Source of the DNA: Variovorax sp. YR752
GTDB lineage: Bacteria; Pseudomonadota; Gammaproteobacteria; Burkholderiales; Burkholderiaceae_C
Direction: 5' to 3'
Length of the DNA stretch: 33,744 bases
Assembly (NCBI GenBank): GCA_945860785.1
Contig: CAMATD010000028.1
Span: 1-33,744, forward strand
Shown here: positions 16,646 to 24,886 of the stretch, in pieces
How the letters are laid out: every line of letters begins with the position of its first letter
How positions within the stretch are numbered: the stretch's first letter is position 1
Position numbers and translations under genes: made by a program
Notes under the pieces: generated by a model
The model's input: the letters and a program-made list of their open reading frames with translations, nothing else
The model's database searches: none
What the model was told of the DNA's origin: nothing

Positions 16646-17854
16646 ATGTCCGACCCGCACAAAGAAGACCCCGCTGTACAGGCCCTCGACACCCGGCTCA
16701 CCCGCACCGGCAAGGCGCCAGCGTATTGCGGCGGCACGCCCGTCAACACGCCGCTGGTGCGGGCCAGCACCGTTCTGTTCGACAGCGTGGCCGCGATGCG
16801 CGACACCCGCGCGCGCCGCGGCGACGAGCGCGCCTTCAGCTACGGCGCGCGCGGCACGCCCACCACCTTCGCGCTCGAAGACGCGGTGAGCGAACTCGAA
16901 GGCGCGTACCGCACGCGCCTCTTCCCGACGGGCCTTGCGGCCATCGGCATGGTGCTGCTGTCATACCTGAAGCCCGGCGACCATGTGTTGATGTCCGACA
17001 GCGTGTACGAGCCAACGCGCAACCTCGTGCATTCGTTCCTCGAACCGTACGGCATCCGCAGCACCTTCTTCGCGGCGGACGGCACCGGCATCGAGGAACT
17101 GTTCGAGCCCACCACGCGGCTGGTGTATGCCGAATGCCCCGGCTCGCTGGTCTACGAGATGTGCGACCTGCCGAAGCTGGCCGCGCTCACGCATGCGCGC
17201 GGCGCGCTGCTCGCGGCCGACAACACCTGGGGTTCGGGCATGCAGTACCGGCCTCTGGCGCTGGGCGCGGACATCTCCACGATGGCCGCCACCAAATACC
17301 TCTCGGGCCACTCGGACGTGATGATGGGCACCGTCGCCACCACGCGCGAAGCCTGGCAGCCGCTGAACGAGCGCTGCGACGCCTTCGGCATGACCGTGAG
17401 CCCCGACGATGCCTGGCTGGTTCTGCGCGGCATGCGCACGCTGTCGGCACGGCTGCAGATGCACGAGCGGCACGCGATGGAAGTGGCGCACTGGCTCGAG
17501 GCACGGCCCGAGGTGGTGACGGTGTTCTGCCCCGCGCTGCCGCAGCATCCGGGGCATGAGATCTGGAAGCGCGACTGCCGCGGCACCAACGGGCTCCTCT
17601 CATTCGAGCTGCGACCGGGCATCGAGAACGCCGCGGTCGAACGGTTCGTCGATGCGCTTTCGCTGTTCGGCCGTGACTCGTCGTGGGGCGGCTATGAAAG
17701 CCTCGTGGCCTGGACCAACATGCGCGCGGCGCGCAGCGTGACGGATTGGAGTGCGCGCGGCGCGGTCGTGCGGTTGCACATCGGGCTCGAAGCACCTTCG
17801 GATTTGCTGGGTGATCTGACGCGCGGGTTCGCGGCCATGGGCGCGGCCGGGTGA
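16646..17854 (+). CDS. Cys/Met-metabolism PLP-dependent enzyme, cystathionine beta-lyase-like
   Basis: 402 residues of the trans-sulfuration fold-type I family. PLP contacts visible are the internal-aldimine lysine K217 in MAATKYLSGHSDVMMG, the pyridine-binding D192 in LLAADNTWGSGMQ, and the Y/R-containing SYGARGTPTTFALEDAVSEL. The enzyme class cleaves C-S bonds of cystathionine, cystine or related thioethers with release of pyruvate and ammonia. The end of the protein (SLFGRDSSWGGYESL) is characteristic of MetC-type lyases. It lies 41 bp after the Bug protein gene. Its TGA overlaps the GTG of the next gene (GTGA), so the operon continues into the two secreted proteins. As part of this operon it may serve sulfur-compound catabolism rather than methionine synthesis. 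Confidence 0.88.
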   Translation: MSDPHKEDPAVQALDTRLTRTGKAPAYCGGTPVNTPLVRASTVLFDSVAAMRDTRARRGDERAFSYGARGTPTTFALEDAVSELEGAYRTRLFPTGLAAIGMVLLSYLKPGDHVLMSDSVYEPTRNLVHSFLEPYGIRSTFFAADGTGIEELFEPTTRLVYAECPGSLVYEMCDLPKLAALTHARGALLAADNTWGSGMQYRPLALGADISTMAATKYLSGHSDVMMGTVATTREAWQPLNERCDAFGMTVSPDDAWLVLRGMRTLSARLQMHERHAMEVAHWLEARPEVVTVFCPALPQHPGHEIWKRDCRGTNGLLSFELRPGIENAAVERFVDALSLFGRDSSWGGYESLVAWTNMRAARSVTDWSARGAVVRLHIGLEAPSDLLGDLTRGFAAMGAAG

Positions 17855-18387
17855 GCCGCTTTTCGGTGCTCGCCTGGGCGCTGGCGATGCTCTTTGCCGG
17901 CAGCGCCTCCGCTCACGCGCAAGACTTGAAGAGCCCTCTCCGGTTCAGCAGCTATCCCGTCGCTTCGCAGAGCGGTTCATCGCACGACATCGCCGCCGAA
18001 CCCATCCTCGGCAGCAAGAAGGCGAAGCAGTACCGCAGCGTCATTCGCGCGGAGTTTCATCAACCTGCGAATTTTGCAGGCCACTACCGCGTCGCCATCT
18101 GGGGATGCGGAACGGATTGCCGTGACTTCGCGATCCTCGACAAGAAGACAGGCAAGGTCTACACGATGCCCGGCGTCAACGAGATCGCCGGTGTCATGGG
18201 CAACGATGACGAACGGGTCGATTTCAGACCCGACAGCAGGCTGCTCGTGATTTCCGGCTGCTTCAACGACGACTGCATTCCAGACAACACGCGCAACAAC
18301 CCGAAGGCCGGCAGATACCATTATTTGTGGAACGGTAGGAAGCTCCAGCTGATCCATTCTTCACCGCTGCCCAACCCATCGTCGTGA
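17851..18387 (+). CDS. Small secreted protein of unknown function
   Basis: 178 residues; I do not recognise the family. A Sec signal peptide is clear (MSRFSVLAWALAMLFAGSASAHAQD, cleavage near AHA-Q or AQ-D). The mature protein has four cysteines in two close pairs (WGCGTDCRDF and SGCFNDDCIPDN), which suggests periplasmic disulfides, and predicted beta-rich character (FAGHYRVAIWG, DFAILDKKTGKVYTM, RVDFRPDSRLLVISG). The start is the GTG of a GTGA overlap with the lyase gene, so it is translationally coupled to a cytoplasmic sulfur enzyme. It overlaps or abuts the next gene as well. Confidence 0.65.
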   Translation: MSRFSVLAWALAMLFAGSASAHAQDLKSPLRFSSYPVASQSGSSHDIAAEPILGSKKAKQYRSVIRAEFHQPANFAGHYRVAIWGCGTDCRDFAILDKKTGKVYTMPGVNEIAGVMGNDDERVDFRPDSRLLVISGCFNDDCIPDNTRNNPKAGRYHYLWNGRKLQLIHSSPLPNPSS

Positions 18388-18830
18388 TGCGCTCCATATT
18401 TCGTGCCGCGCTTGTCCTGACCGTCTTCACCGGCGCCTGGCTGACCACTCCACAGGCCTATGCCAAGGAAGATGGCTCCGACTTCATTGGCACATTCGCT
18501 CCCGTTGACGAGATCGAGTCGATCTTCAAAGTCACCAGGAACAAAGGGCAACTGGCGGTCTACATCCAGCAAGACGACGAGGCTTGTGGCTGGCTGCCGC
18601 TGGCCGGAAAAGCCGAACTGGGCAAACGCCTCGACCACACGACCTCGGGCAAGGTTCAATCGATCACCATGGGCAGTTGGGGCGTCATCCATCACGCGCC
18701 AAAGGGATGGCGGCTGAACGAAGATTTCAGGACACGGACCGGCTTCTTCGTCACGTTCACACCCGCTTCAGGGAGCGCCCCTGTTCCTCGCGATTTCCGG
18801 AAAGTGCATCTCAAGTCGGGCTGTCGATAA
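18387..18830 (+). CDS. Small secreted protein of unknown function
   Basis: 147 residues; family not recognised. A Sec signal peptide (MRSIFRAALVLTVFTGAWLTTPQAYA) is followed by a mature domain beginning KEDGSDFIGTFAP. Two cysteines remain (EACGWLPLAGKA and the penultimate Cys in KSGCR), possibly a disulfide. The ATG at 18387 shares its A with the TGA of the preceding gene (TGATG); a GTG one codon earlier is also possible. Together with the preceding gene it forms a coupled pair of exported proteins at the end of the sulfur operon. Downstream, 18831-19039 shows only a loose inverted repeat and the ribosome site of the next gene. Confidence 0.6.
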   Translation: MRSIFRAALVLTVFTGAWLTTPQAYAKEDGSDFIGTFAPVDEIESIFKVTRNKGQLAVYIQQDDEACGWLPLAGKAELGKRLDHTTSGKVQSITMGSWGVIHHAPKGWRLNEDFRTRTGFFVTFTPASGSAPVPRDFRKVHLKSGCR

Positions 18831-19039
18831 CCCATCCAACCTCGCGACAGGGATCCAGGCTTGGGCAAGAAGAACGCGTTGACCCCCTCCGGCGTCTTGC
18901 CCTAACATCTCGGCCGCGGTGCAAGCTGCGCCCAGGCCCGCGGGAAGGGTTGAACCCACTTGCTTTCATACGCTGATCAACCAGCTCCTTTGTGCAGCCG
19001 GAATTGCGGGTCGTCGGCTCTTCATGCACGGAGGTTCCT

Positions 19040-20692
19040 GTGAAGCGCATTCCCGCACGGCCCAATCTCGGCCATCTCAAGAAGCAAGCCAAAGAGTTGC
19101 TTGCCAGCTACCGAAGCGGCGACCCCGCCGCCCTCGCCCGATTCCGCGAAGCATTGCCCGTTGCCGGCGGCACGGACGACCCAGCCATTGCAGGCCTCGG
19201 CCTGCGCCTGCACGATGCGCAGTCGTGCCTGGCGCGCGAGTACGGTTTTGTTTCGTGGGTCGATCTGCAAGGTTTCGTTCTCGCCCGCATCGCGCAATCG
19301 AACGATCCGGCGCGCGCCGTCCTTCTCTGGCTGCGCGCCGTCTATGCGGGCGAAATCTCCGGCGGCAACCATGTGGCCAAGCCGGCGGTGGCCGCGCGCT
19401 TGCTCGAAGAAAGCCCGGGCCTGCTGGGCGACGATCCCTGCCTCGCCTGCGCTATCGGCAACGAGACCTTGCTGCGCCAGGCGATCGAGCGCGATCCGGG
19501 CTGGGTCCATCGCGCGGGTGGCCCGCTCGCGCTCCCGCCGCTCAACGCCGTCACGCACTCGGGCCTGGTGCAATTGCCCGCCTTTCGCGATGGCTTGCGC
19601 GCCTGCGCAAAGCTCCTGCTCGAAGCGGGCGCCGATCCGAAGCAGGCCATCGGCAGCCGCTGGCCGCCGGCATCGCTCGACGCGCCCTCCGAGGAATTCC
19701 GCCTGTCCGCGCTGTATGGCGCGGCCGGGCAGAACCGCGATGCGGAGCTCACGCGGCTGCTGCTGGACGCGGGGGCAAATCCGAACGACGGCGAGTCGCT
19801 CTACCACTCGCTGGAGAACCCAGCCTGCACGCGGCTGCTGTTGAAGGCCGGCGCACGCGTCACCGGCACGAACGCGCTCTACCGCGTGCTCGATCTCGAC
19901 AAGCTCGAGTCGCTGCAGCTGCTGCTCTCGAACGGAGCCGATCCGAACGAGGCCGCTCCCGGCGCGCCCACGAGCGATTGGGGAAGGCCGTTGCTGTGGG
20001 CCATCCGGCGGCGACGCTCGCCGGCGCACATCGCGGCGCTGCTGATCGCAGGCGCCGACGCATCGGTCCGGACACCGGATGGCGCCGACGCCCACACCCT
20101 GGCCCTGCGCTTCGGGCTGCCGGACGTGGCCCGGCTGCTGGAGCGTCGAGGCGGCAGCGATGCGCATCTGCCGCTCGACGAAGAGTTCCTCGCCGCATGC
20201 GCGCGTGGCGACGGGCCGACCGCCCGGCGCATTCACGCCGCACACCCGCAGTTGCTCGCCACGCTGTCTCCCACCCAGCTGCGCCTGCTGCCTGAACTGG
20301 CAGCCCAGGGCTGCGGCGACGCCGTGCGACCCATGGTCGAGCTCGGCTGGCCGATCACGACGACCGGCGGCGACTGGGATGCATCGGCGCTGAACCAGGC
20401 CGTGTTTCGCGGAGACCCGTCGCTCACCCGCTTCCTGCTGGCACACGGCGCGTGTTGGACCGAGCGGCACGGCTTTGGAGACAACGTGTGCGGCACGCTC
20501 TCATGGGCGTCGCTCAATGTGCCTGTCGAGGGCGGCGACTGGCTGGGTTGCGCCGAGGCGCTGGTCGCCCACGGCATGCCCACAGCGCAGCCCGACCCAG
20601 GCGGATCGCAAGGCGTGATCGTCGATGGTCAACGCACCTCGTTCTCCGACGAGGTGACCGACTTCCTTCTCGGTGCGTCCACGCCGCCCTGA
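19040..20692 (+). CDS. Ankyrin-repeat protein
   Basis: 550 residues. After an N-terminal helical segment (RPNLGHLKKQAKELLASYRS) and the motif SCLAREYGFVSWVDLQ, there is a series of ankyrin-like repeats from about residue 190 to 500, for example LLLEAGADPKQAI, RLLLDAGANPNDGES, LLLSNGADPNEAAP, ALLIAGADASVRTPDGADA and RFLLAHGACW. No signal peptide or membrane segment is present, so it should be cytoplasmic and act through protein binding; no enzymatic domain is seen. The GTG at 19040 is chosen because GGAGG stands 5 nt upstream; the frame stays open for 16 earlier codons with no such site. The N-terminal LKKQAKELL segment recurs in similarly built proteobacterial ankyrin proteins. Partner unknown. 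Confidence 0.86.
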   Translation: MKRIPARPNLGHLKKQAKELLASYRSGDPAALARFREALPVAGGTDDPAIAGLGLRLHDAQSCLAREYGFVSWVDLQGFVLARIAQSNDPARAVLLWLRAVYAGEISGGNHVAKPAVAARLLEESPGLLGDDPCLACAIGNETLLRQAIERDPGWVHRAGGPLALPPLNAVTHSGLVQLPAFRDGLRACAKLLLEAGADPKQAIGSRWPPASLDAPSEEFRLSALYGAAGQNRDAELTRLLLDAGANPNDGESLYHSLENPACTRLLLKAGARVTGTNALYRVLDLDKLESLQLLLSNGADPNEAAPGAPTSDWGRPLLWAIRRRRSPAHIAALLIAGADASVRTPDGADAHTLALRFGLPDVARLLERRGGSDAHLPLDEEFLAACARGDGPTARRIHAAHPQLLATLSPTQLRLLPELAAQGCGDAVRPMVELGWPITTTGGDWDASALNQAVFRGDPSLTRFLLAHGACWTERHGFGDNVCGTLSWASLNVPVEGGDWLGCAEALVAHGMPTAQPDPGGSQGVIVDGQRTSFSDEVTDFLLGASTPP

Positions 20693-20710
20693 AGCCGGCG
20701 CACGGGCCAC

Positions 20711-21130
20711 TCAATCGCACGCGCTCAGCCCACCCGGCGAATTGCGCAACCGATTCAGGAACGTGAGCTGCACTTTCGCCGTATCGCTCCCCTGCATCGC
20801 TGCCTGGCGCATCCACATCCGCGCCTCGCAGCGATCGGCCCTCACGGCCATGCCGTAGAGCACCGGCCCCGTCAGCAGCACCATGCCGAGCATCTCCTGC
20901 GCCTCAGCGTCGCCCTGCGTGACGGCCTGGCGGAGCAGCTCGAGCATCGAGCGGTAGTCGCGGGCCGTCTGGGCTTCCAGCGCCAGCTGGAATCGCTGCG
21001 CCGCATGCAGGTCGACGCCAGTGTCCGACGGCCCTGCCGCAGAAAGCGCGGCCATCAGGCACAGCGCCCCTGCCAGGAAGATGCGCCAGCGCAGCGACCA
21101 GCTCGCGATCTGGTTCAGTTCGGATGCCAT
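20711..21130 (-). CDS. Small exported Sel1/TPR-like protein
   Basis: 139 residues. A hydrophobic N-terminal helix (WRIFLAGALCLMAALSAAG) acts as signal peptide or anchor. It is followed by about two Sel1-like repeats: DYRSMLELLRQAVTQGDAEA, then QEMLGMVLL, and a second unit EARMWMRQAAMQGSDTAKVQ. Sel1 proteins are adaptors, often periplasmic. The ATG at 21130 has GGAG 7 nt upstream; an upstream TTG in frame would add five residues. It is convergent with the ankyrin gene (18 bp between stops). The function is unknown. Confidence 0.68.
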   Translation of the reverse strand: MASELNQIASWSLRWRIFLAGALCLMAALSAAGPSDTGVDLHAAQRFQLALEAQTARDYRSMLELLRQAVTQGDAEAQEMLGMVLLTGPVLYGMAVRADRCEARMWMRQAAMQGSDTAKVQLTFLNRLRNSPGGLSACD

Positions 21131-21208
21131 CGAATTTCTCCACAAGTCAGTGATGTGGATGGCATCGTGACCGCGCGGCCCCGAAAAAAGAACTTGGAAT
21201 TCACGCAG

Positions 21209-21226
21209 GGCGCCTCAGCCGGCGCC
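21209..21226 (-). terminator. Stem-loop downstream of yeiH, weak terminator candidate
   Basis: GGCGCC (21209-21214) pairs with GGCGCC (21221-21226) around the loop TCAGCC. It lies 20 bp past the yeiH stop on the minus strand. The nearest T-run is about 20 bases further on (21184-21189 as A's on the + strand), which is too far for a standard intrinsic terminator. Confidence 0.25.
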
Positions 21227-21245
21227 TGAGCCTGAGCCTTCGGCC

Positions 21246-22298
21246 TCAGAAGATCGAGAGCACGGCGGCGTTCACGCAGTAGCCGCCGACCGTCAGGAAC
21301 ACGAACAGCAGCGCACCGAGCTTCAAAGGCTGCACACCGGCTCTGCGCAAGCTGACTGCACTGGTGCGCAAGCCCATCGCAGCCATGGCGGTGGAGAGCA
21401 GCAGCGTGTCGATCTGCACCAGCCCGGCCACCAGTGCATGGGGCAGCACGTCGAGCGAATGCACCGTACTGACGGCGATGAACAGCACTGCGAACCACGG
21501 AATGCGAACCTGCTTCCAGCAAGCCTTGAAGCCAGCCGCGCCGTTCGACGAAGACGCCGACTGGAACGACAGTCACATCAGGAATGGCGCGAGCATCATC
21601 ACGCGCAGCATCTTCTCGACCACCGCCGCGTTCGCAGCCGCGGGGCCGGCCGCTTCGCCCACCGCCACGACCTGCGCCACCTCGTGGATGGTCGAGCCCG
21701 CGAACAACCCGAAGGCATGCGCCGACAGCCCCAGGTACGGATAAATCAGCGGGTACAGCACCATCGACAGCGTGCCGAACACCACCACCGTGGCGACGGC
21801 CATCGACACCTTGTGCTCCTCGCCGCGCACCACCGGCTGCGTGGCCATCACCGCGGCCGCGCCGCAGATGGCGCTGCCGGCGCCGATCAACACCGCGGTC
21901 TGCCGGTCGAGTCCGAGCCAGCGCGTGCCGACGTGGACCGCGATGCTGAAGGTCAACGCCAGCATCGCTGCCGCGATCAGCAGCCCCGGCCAGCCCACCG
22001 CACCGATGTCATGCAGCGAGATGCGAAAGCCATAGAGCACGATGCCCGCGCGCAGCAGCGCACTGCGCGCGAAGTCCACGCCCGCGCCGGTGTGGTCCGA
22101 CACGGAAGGGAACACCGTGTTGCCCACCACCATTCCCAGCGCAATGGCGAGCGTCATCGCGCTCAGGCCCATCTGCACCATCGGGCCCCATTGCGCGAGC
22201 CACGCGGCCATGGCCGCGAGCAAGGCGGCCAGCAGGAGGCCGGGGCCGGATGTGCGCAAGAAGGAGAAACCGGGCAGCGAAGCAACAAGGGAGTGCAT
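21246..22298 (-). pseudogene. yeiH: YeiH-family (UPF0324) inner-membrane protein, interrupted by an in-frame TGA
   Basis: Polytopic membrane protein of about 350 codons, the normal size of the family (putative anion/sulfonate exporters). Recognisable stretches are GNTVFPS, LRAGIVLYGFRISLHDIG, VLIGAGSAICGAAAVMATQP, SMVLYPLIYPYLGLSAHAFG and GSTIHEVAQVVAVG. At codon 242 (21573-21575) there is a TGA after MMLAPFLM. The same frame continues as LSFQSASSSNGAAGFKACWK and then into the conserved last segments (PWFAVLFIAVSTVHSLDVLP, TLLLSTAMAAMGLRT). TGG or CGA to TGA by a single transition would explain it. A truncated product would lack the last three or four helices. It is divergent from a LysR gene in the yeiE-yeiH manner. 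Confidence 0.86.
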
Positions 22299-22342
22299 GA
22301 ACCCGAGGTTAGGAATGGACGGCTCATGAGTCAAAGACATAA

Positions 22343-22367
22343 ACTTCACAGATGCATGAGTTGAAGT
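22343..22367. promoter_or_regulatory. Inverted repeat between yeiH and its LysR gene
   Basis: ACTTCA (22343-22348) and TGAAGT (22362-22367) are separated by 13 bp, with flanking A/T matches making a near-palindrome ATAAACTTCA and TGAAGTTAT. It sits in the 70-bp gap between the divergent genes and touches the first LysR ATG (22369). This fits autoregulation by LysR, and also makes the second ATG (22375, MNLHLLRLF) a reasonable alternative start. Confidence 0.5.
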
Positions 22368-22368
22368 T

Positions 22369-23295
22369 ATGGCCATGAATCTCCATCTGCTGCGCCTCTT
22401 CGTCGCCGTCGCCGAGGCGGGCAGCTTTTCCCGCGCGGCCGAGGGGCTGTGGATCAGCCAGCCCGCCGTGTCCAAGGGCATCCGCGAACTGGAGCACCAG
22501 CTCGACCTGACGCTGATCGAGCGCGGGGCCGGCAAGGGATTCCGGCTCACCGAGGCCGGCACCTCGCTGCTCACGCATGCACGCGGCATCTTCGCGATGG
22601 AGCGCGCCGCGCTCGACGACGTGCGCGCGCGTGTCGGCGTGCAGCGCGGCAGCCTGACCATCGGCGCCAGCACCACGGTGGCAAGCTACTGGCTGCCGCC
22701 CTACATCGCGGCCTTCTGCGCGGCCTACCCGGCCGTGGTGCCGCGCGTGACGGTGGGCAACACGCAGTGGGTGTGCGAGCAGCTGCTCGAATGCCGCATC
22801 GACCTCGCGCTGGTGGAAGGCCGCGTGGACGAAGAGCGCATCGAGGTCAGCGCGTGGAAGGACGACCCGCTGGCCGTTGTGGTGGCGCCGGGCTCCAAAC
22901 TGCCGCGGCGCGCCGTGACGGCCGAGGCACTGGGCCGTCCAAACTGGATCCTGCGCGAGCCCGGCTCGGGCACCCGGCAGGCCACCGAGGCGCTGTGCGA
23001 GGCCCACGGCATCGCGGCCCCGCCCTGGATGGAAATGGCCAGCAACGAGGCCATCGCGCGCACCGTGGCCAGCGGTGTCGGCATCTCGATGCTGCCGCGC
23101 GTGGTGGTGGCCGACATGCTGGCGCTCGGCACGCTGCGCGAGTTGAAGCTCGGGGGCGCCGTGCTGTCACGGCCTCTCTATCGCATGGCTTTGAAGAACC
23201 GGCCGCTTGCGCCCGCGGCCCTCAAGATGGTCGAGCTGCTGGAGCGCAAGGGTTCTTCAACCCATGCTCCGCGCACTCAGCAAACCGCCCGCTGA
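22369..23295 (+). CDS. LysR-family regulator divergent from yeiH
   Basis: 308 residues (306 if the second ATG at 22375 is used, which gives the family-typical MNLHLLRLFVAVAEAGSFSR). The winged helix-turn-helix covers residues 3-65 (LWISQPAVSKGIRELEHQLD), followed by the CbbR/CysL-like effector domain (LTIGASTTVASYWLPPYIA, LVEGRVDEERIEV). In enterobacteria the YeiE LysR protein controls yeiH next door, and the arrangement here is the same. It is convergent with the M20 peptidase gene with a 7-bp gap. The effector is unknown; a small sulfur or carboxylate anion is possible. Confidence 0.9.
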   Translation: MAMNLHLLRLFVAVAEAGSFSRAAEGLWISQPAVSKGIRELEHQLDLTLIERGAGKGFRLTEAGTSLLTHARGIFAMERAALDDVRARVGVQRGSLTIGASTTVASYWLPPYIAAFCAAYPAVVPRVTVGNTQWVCEQLLECRIDLALVEGRVDEERIEVSAWKDDPLAVVVAPGSKLPRRAVTAEALGRPNWILREPGSGTRQATEALCEAHGIAAPPWMEMASNEAIARTVASGVGISMLPRVVVADMLALGTLRELKLGGAVLSRPLYRMALKNRPLAPAALKMVELLERKGSSTHAPRTQQTAR

Positions 23296-23302
23296 CGGTC
23301 GA

Positions 23303-24565
23303 TCAGTTCGCGCTCAGGTCCATCAGCATGCGCGACAGCAGATAGAGCCGCGGCACCACGCTCTCGACCTCGGCATATTCCTCCGGCGTGTGGATGCCGC
23401 CACCCACGATGCCGAAGCCGTCGAGCACCGGCACGCCCACGCCCGCCACCAGACTGGCATCGGCCGCACCGCCGCTGCTCTCGATGGTGAGCTTCTTGCC
23501 GATCTCGGCATAGATGCCCTCGGCCATGCGCACCAGCTTGTCGGATGCGGGCGAGCGCGGCATCGGCGGCAGGCCGCGGACCAGGCGCACGCGCACTTCG
23601 GTCTCGGGGATCAGCTTGTTCTGCGCGATGCGGATCAGGTCCTTCTCGACGCGGTCGAACTCTTCCGGCGTGGCGGCGCGCACGTCGCCCTTGGCGCTCG
23701 CGCTGGCGGGAATCACGTTGGTCGGTCCGTTGGCCGTGAGCACCGTGAAATTGACCGTGGTCTTCTTCACCGGGTCGGCCGTCTTCGACAGCTGCAGCAC
23801 CTGGTGCGCCACCTCCATCGCGGCGTTGCGGCCCGCTTCGGGTGCGACGCCCGCATGCGCGGCCAGCCCCTTCACCTCGACGAGGGCCGTGGCCGAGCCC
23901 TTGTGCTCCACCACGAGGCCGTCGGCGGCACGACCCGGCTCCAGGTTCAGCGCCACGTCATGCTGCTTGGCGATGCGCTCGATCAGCGCGGTGGTTCCGA
24001 CCGACCCGACCTCTTCGTTGGTGTCGAGCAGGAAGGTGATCTGCCCATAGTCCTTGAAGCCGATCTGCTGCAGGATCTTGAGCGCATAGAGGCCGGCGAT
24101 GACGCCGCCCTTGTCGTCCATCACACCGGGGCCGTAGGCGCGGCCGTCCTTGATGTAGAAGGGCTTGGCGGCGGCCGTGCCCTCCTTGAACACGGTGTCC
24201 ATGTGGGCGAGGATGAGGATCTTCTTCTTGCCCTGCCCCGTCAGCGTGGCGACCACGTTGGTGCCGGGGTGCGGGTCTGCCGGGAAGGTCTCGATGCGCG
24301 CGCCGAGCTTGCGCAGCTCCGCGACCGTCATCTCGCGCACCTTGTCCAGGCCTTCGATGCTGGCCGATCCGGAGTCGATGTTGACCATGCGTTCCAGCAT
24401 CTTGATCGACTCGTCCTTGTACTGCGTGGCCGCGTCCAGCGCACCCTGGTGCGGCTTCTGGGCCATGGCGTTGCCGGCCAGCAGTGCGCATGCGAGCACC
24501 ACGCCGTGGCAGGCGGCGCGCAACGGCGCGGGTTTCTTGAAGGGTGGGCGCTTGGGAAAAGTCAT
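23303..24565 (-). CDS. Exported M20-family metallopeptidase, glutamate carboxypeptidase (CPG2)-like
   Basis: 420 residues with a Sec signal peptide (cleavage near NAMA-Q, residue 35). Zinc-site residues are in order: H121 and catalytic D123 (LAHMDTVF), bridging D150 (GPGVMDDKGG), catalytic E184 and ligand E185 (DTNEEVGS), an acidic ligand in LNLEPGRAADG, and the last His in GGGIHTPEEYAEVE. The dimerisation/lid domain lies between (HAGVAPEAGRNAAMEVAHQV). Such enzymes remove C-terminal Glu from folates and peptides in the periplasm. The gene is downstream of ybdD on the same strand, but a strong terminator separates them. Only about 36 bp lie between that terminator and the ATG, leaving little room for a separate promoter. 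Confidence 0.91.
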   Translation of the reverse strand: MTFPKRPPFKKPAPLRAACHGVVLACALLAGNAMAQKPHQGALDAATQYKDESIKMLERMVNIDSGSASIEGLDKVREMTVAELRKLGARIETFPADPHPGTNVVATLTGQGKKKILILAHMDTVFKEGTAAAKPFYIKDGRAYGPGVMDDKGGVIAGLYALKILQQIGFKDYGQITFLLDTNEEVGSVGTTALIERIAKQHDVALNLEPGRAADGLVVEHKGSATALVEVKGLAAHAGVAPEAGRNAAMEVAHQVLQLSKTADPVKKTTVNFTVLTANGPTNVIPASASAKGDVRAATPEEFDRVEKDLIRIAQNKLIPETEVRVRLVRGLPPMPRSPASDKLVRMAEGIYAEIGKKLTIESSGGAADASLVAGVGVPVLDGFGIVGGGIHTPEEYAEVESVVPRLYLLSRMLMDLSAN

Positions 24566-24583
24566 AGGGTCCGTTCTGTGGTT

Positions 24584-24600
24584 CGCCCGACGTTCGGGCG
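24584..24600. promoter_or_regulatory. Palindrome in the M20 peptidase leader
   Basis: CGCCCGA (24584-24590) and its exact complement TCGGGCG (24594-24600) flank CGT. It lies 19 bp before the peptidase ATG and directly beside the T-run of the upstream terminator. It can form a second RNA hairpin in the peptidase leader or act as an operator. Confidence 0.45.
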
Positions 24601-24601
24601 T

Positions 24602-24635
24602 AAAAAAAAGCCTGCTCCTCGCAGGCGGAGCAGGC
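24602..24635 (-). terminator. Intrinsic terminator after cstA-ybdD
   Basis: On the minus strand an 8-bp stem GCCTGCTC (24635-24628) and GAGCAGGC (24617-24610) with a 10-base loop is followed immediately by eight T's (24609-24602). It lies 57 bp past the ybdD stop and is the clearest Rho-independent terminator in the window. Because the next minus-strand gene begins only 36 bp later, it could also work as an attenuator for that gene. Confidence 0.82.
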
Positions 24636-24692
24636 TATCACCCGCATTCCGCGCGGGTCAAGCGAACAACGAACAGGCAGGCCTATAGCGCC

Positions 24693-24878
24693 CTAGCAGT
24701 AGCGCGCCTCCAGCCGCTCGCGGAAGAAGGCCTCGTAGCTCATCGGCGGCTGGTCCGGGTGGGTGGCCGCCATGTGGGTCAGGTAGGCGTCGTAGTCGGG
24801 CATGCCGACCATCAGCCGCAGCGACTGCTTGAGCGAGCGGGCGAAATATCGCCCGGCTTCCGGCAATGCGAGACCCAT
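24693..24878 (-). CDS. YbdD/YjiX-family small protein, CstA partner
   Basis: 61 residues of the DUF466 family. The signature is SLKQSLRLMVGMPDYDAYLTHMAATHPDQP followed by MSYEAFFRERLEARYC, where the Y-x-x-Y-L and H-P..MSYEEFFR-type core is strongly conserved. It begins 8 bp after the cstA stop and is the standard companion of CstA/BtsT-type transporters, needed for their activity in enterobacteria. The ATG at 24878 is the only suitable start before the conserved core. It is too short to be noticed in its own right because its frame is open far upstream inside cstA. Confidence 0.83.
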   Translation of the reverse strand: MGLALPEAGRYFARSLKQSLRLMVGMPDYDAYLTHMAATHPDQPPMSYEAFFRERLEARYC

Positions 24879-24886
24879 GGCCGTGC

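Noticed and set aside
18863..18902. Inverted repeat GGGCAAGA / TCTTGCCC after the sulfur operon as a terminator
   Set aside because: The loop is 24 bases and no T-run follows, so it is unlikely to be an intrinsic terminator; a chance repeat is as likely.
19022..20470. 482-residue open frame opposite the ankyrin gene
   Set aside because: No motifs and shadow-like Arg/Gln/Ala composition; the + strand has clear ankyrin repeats and a ribosome site.
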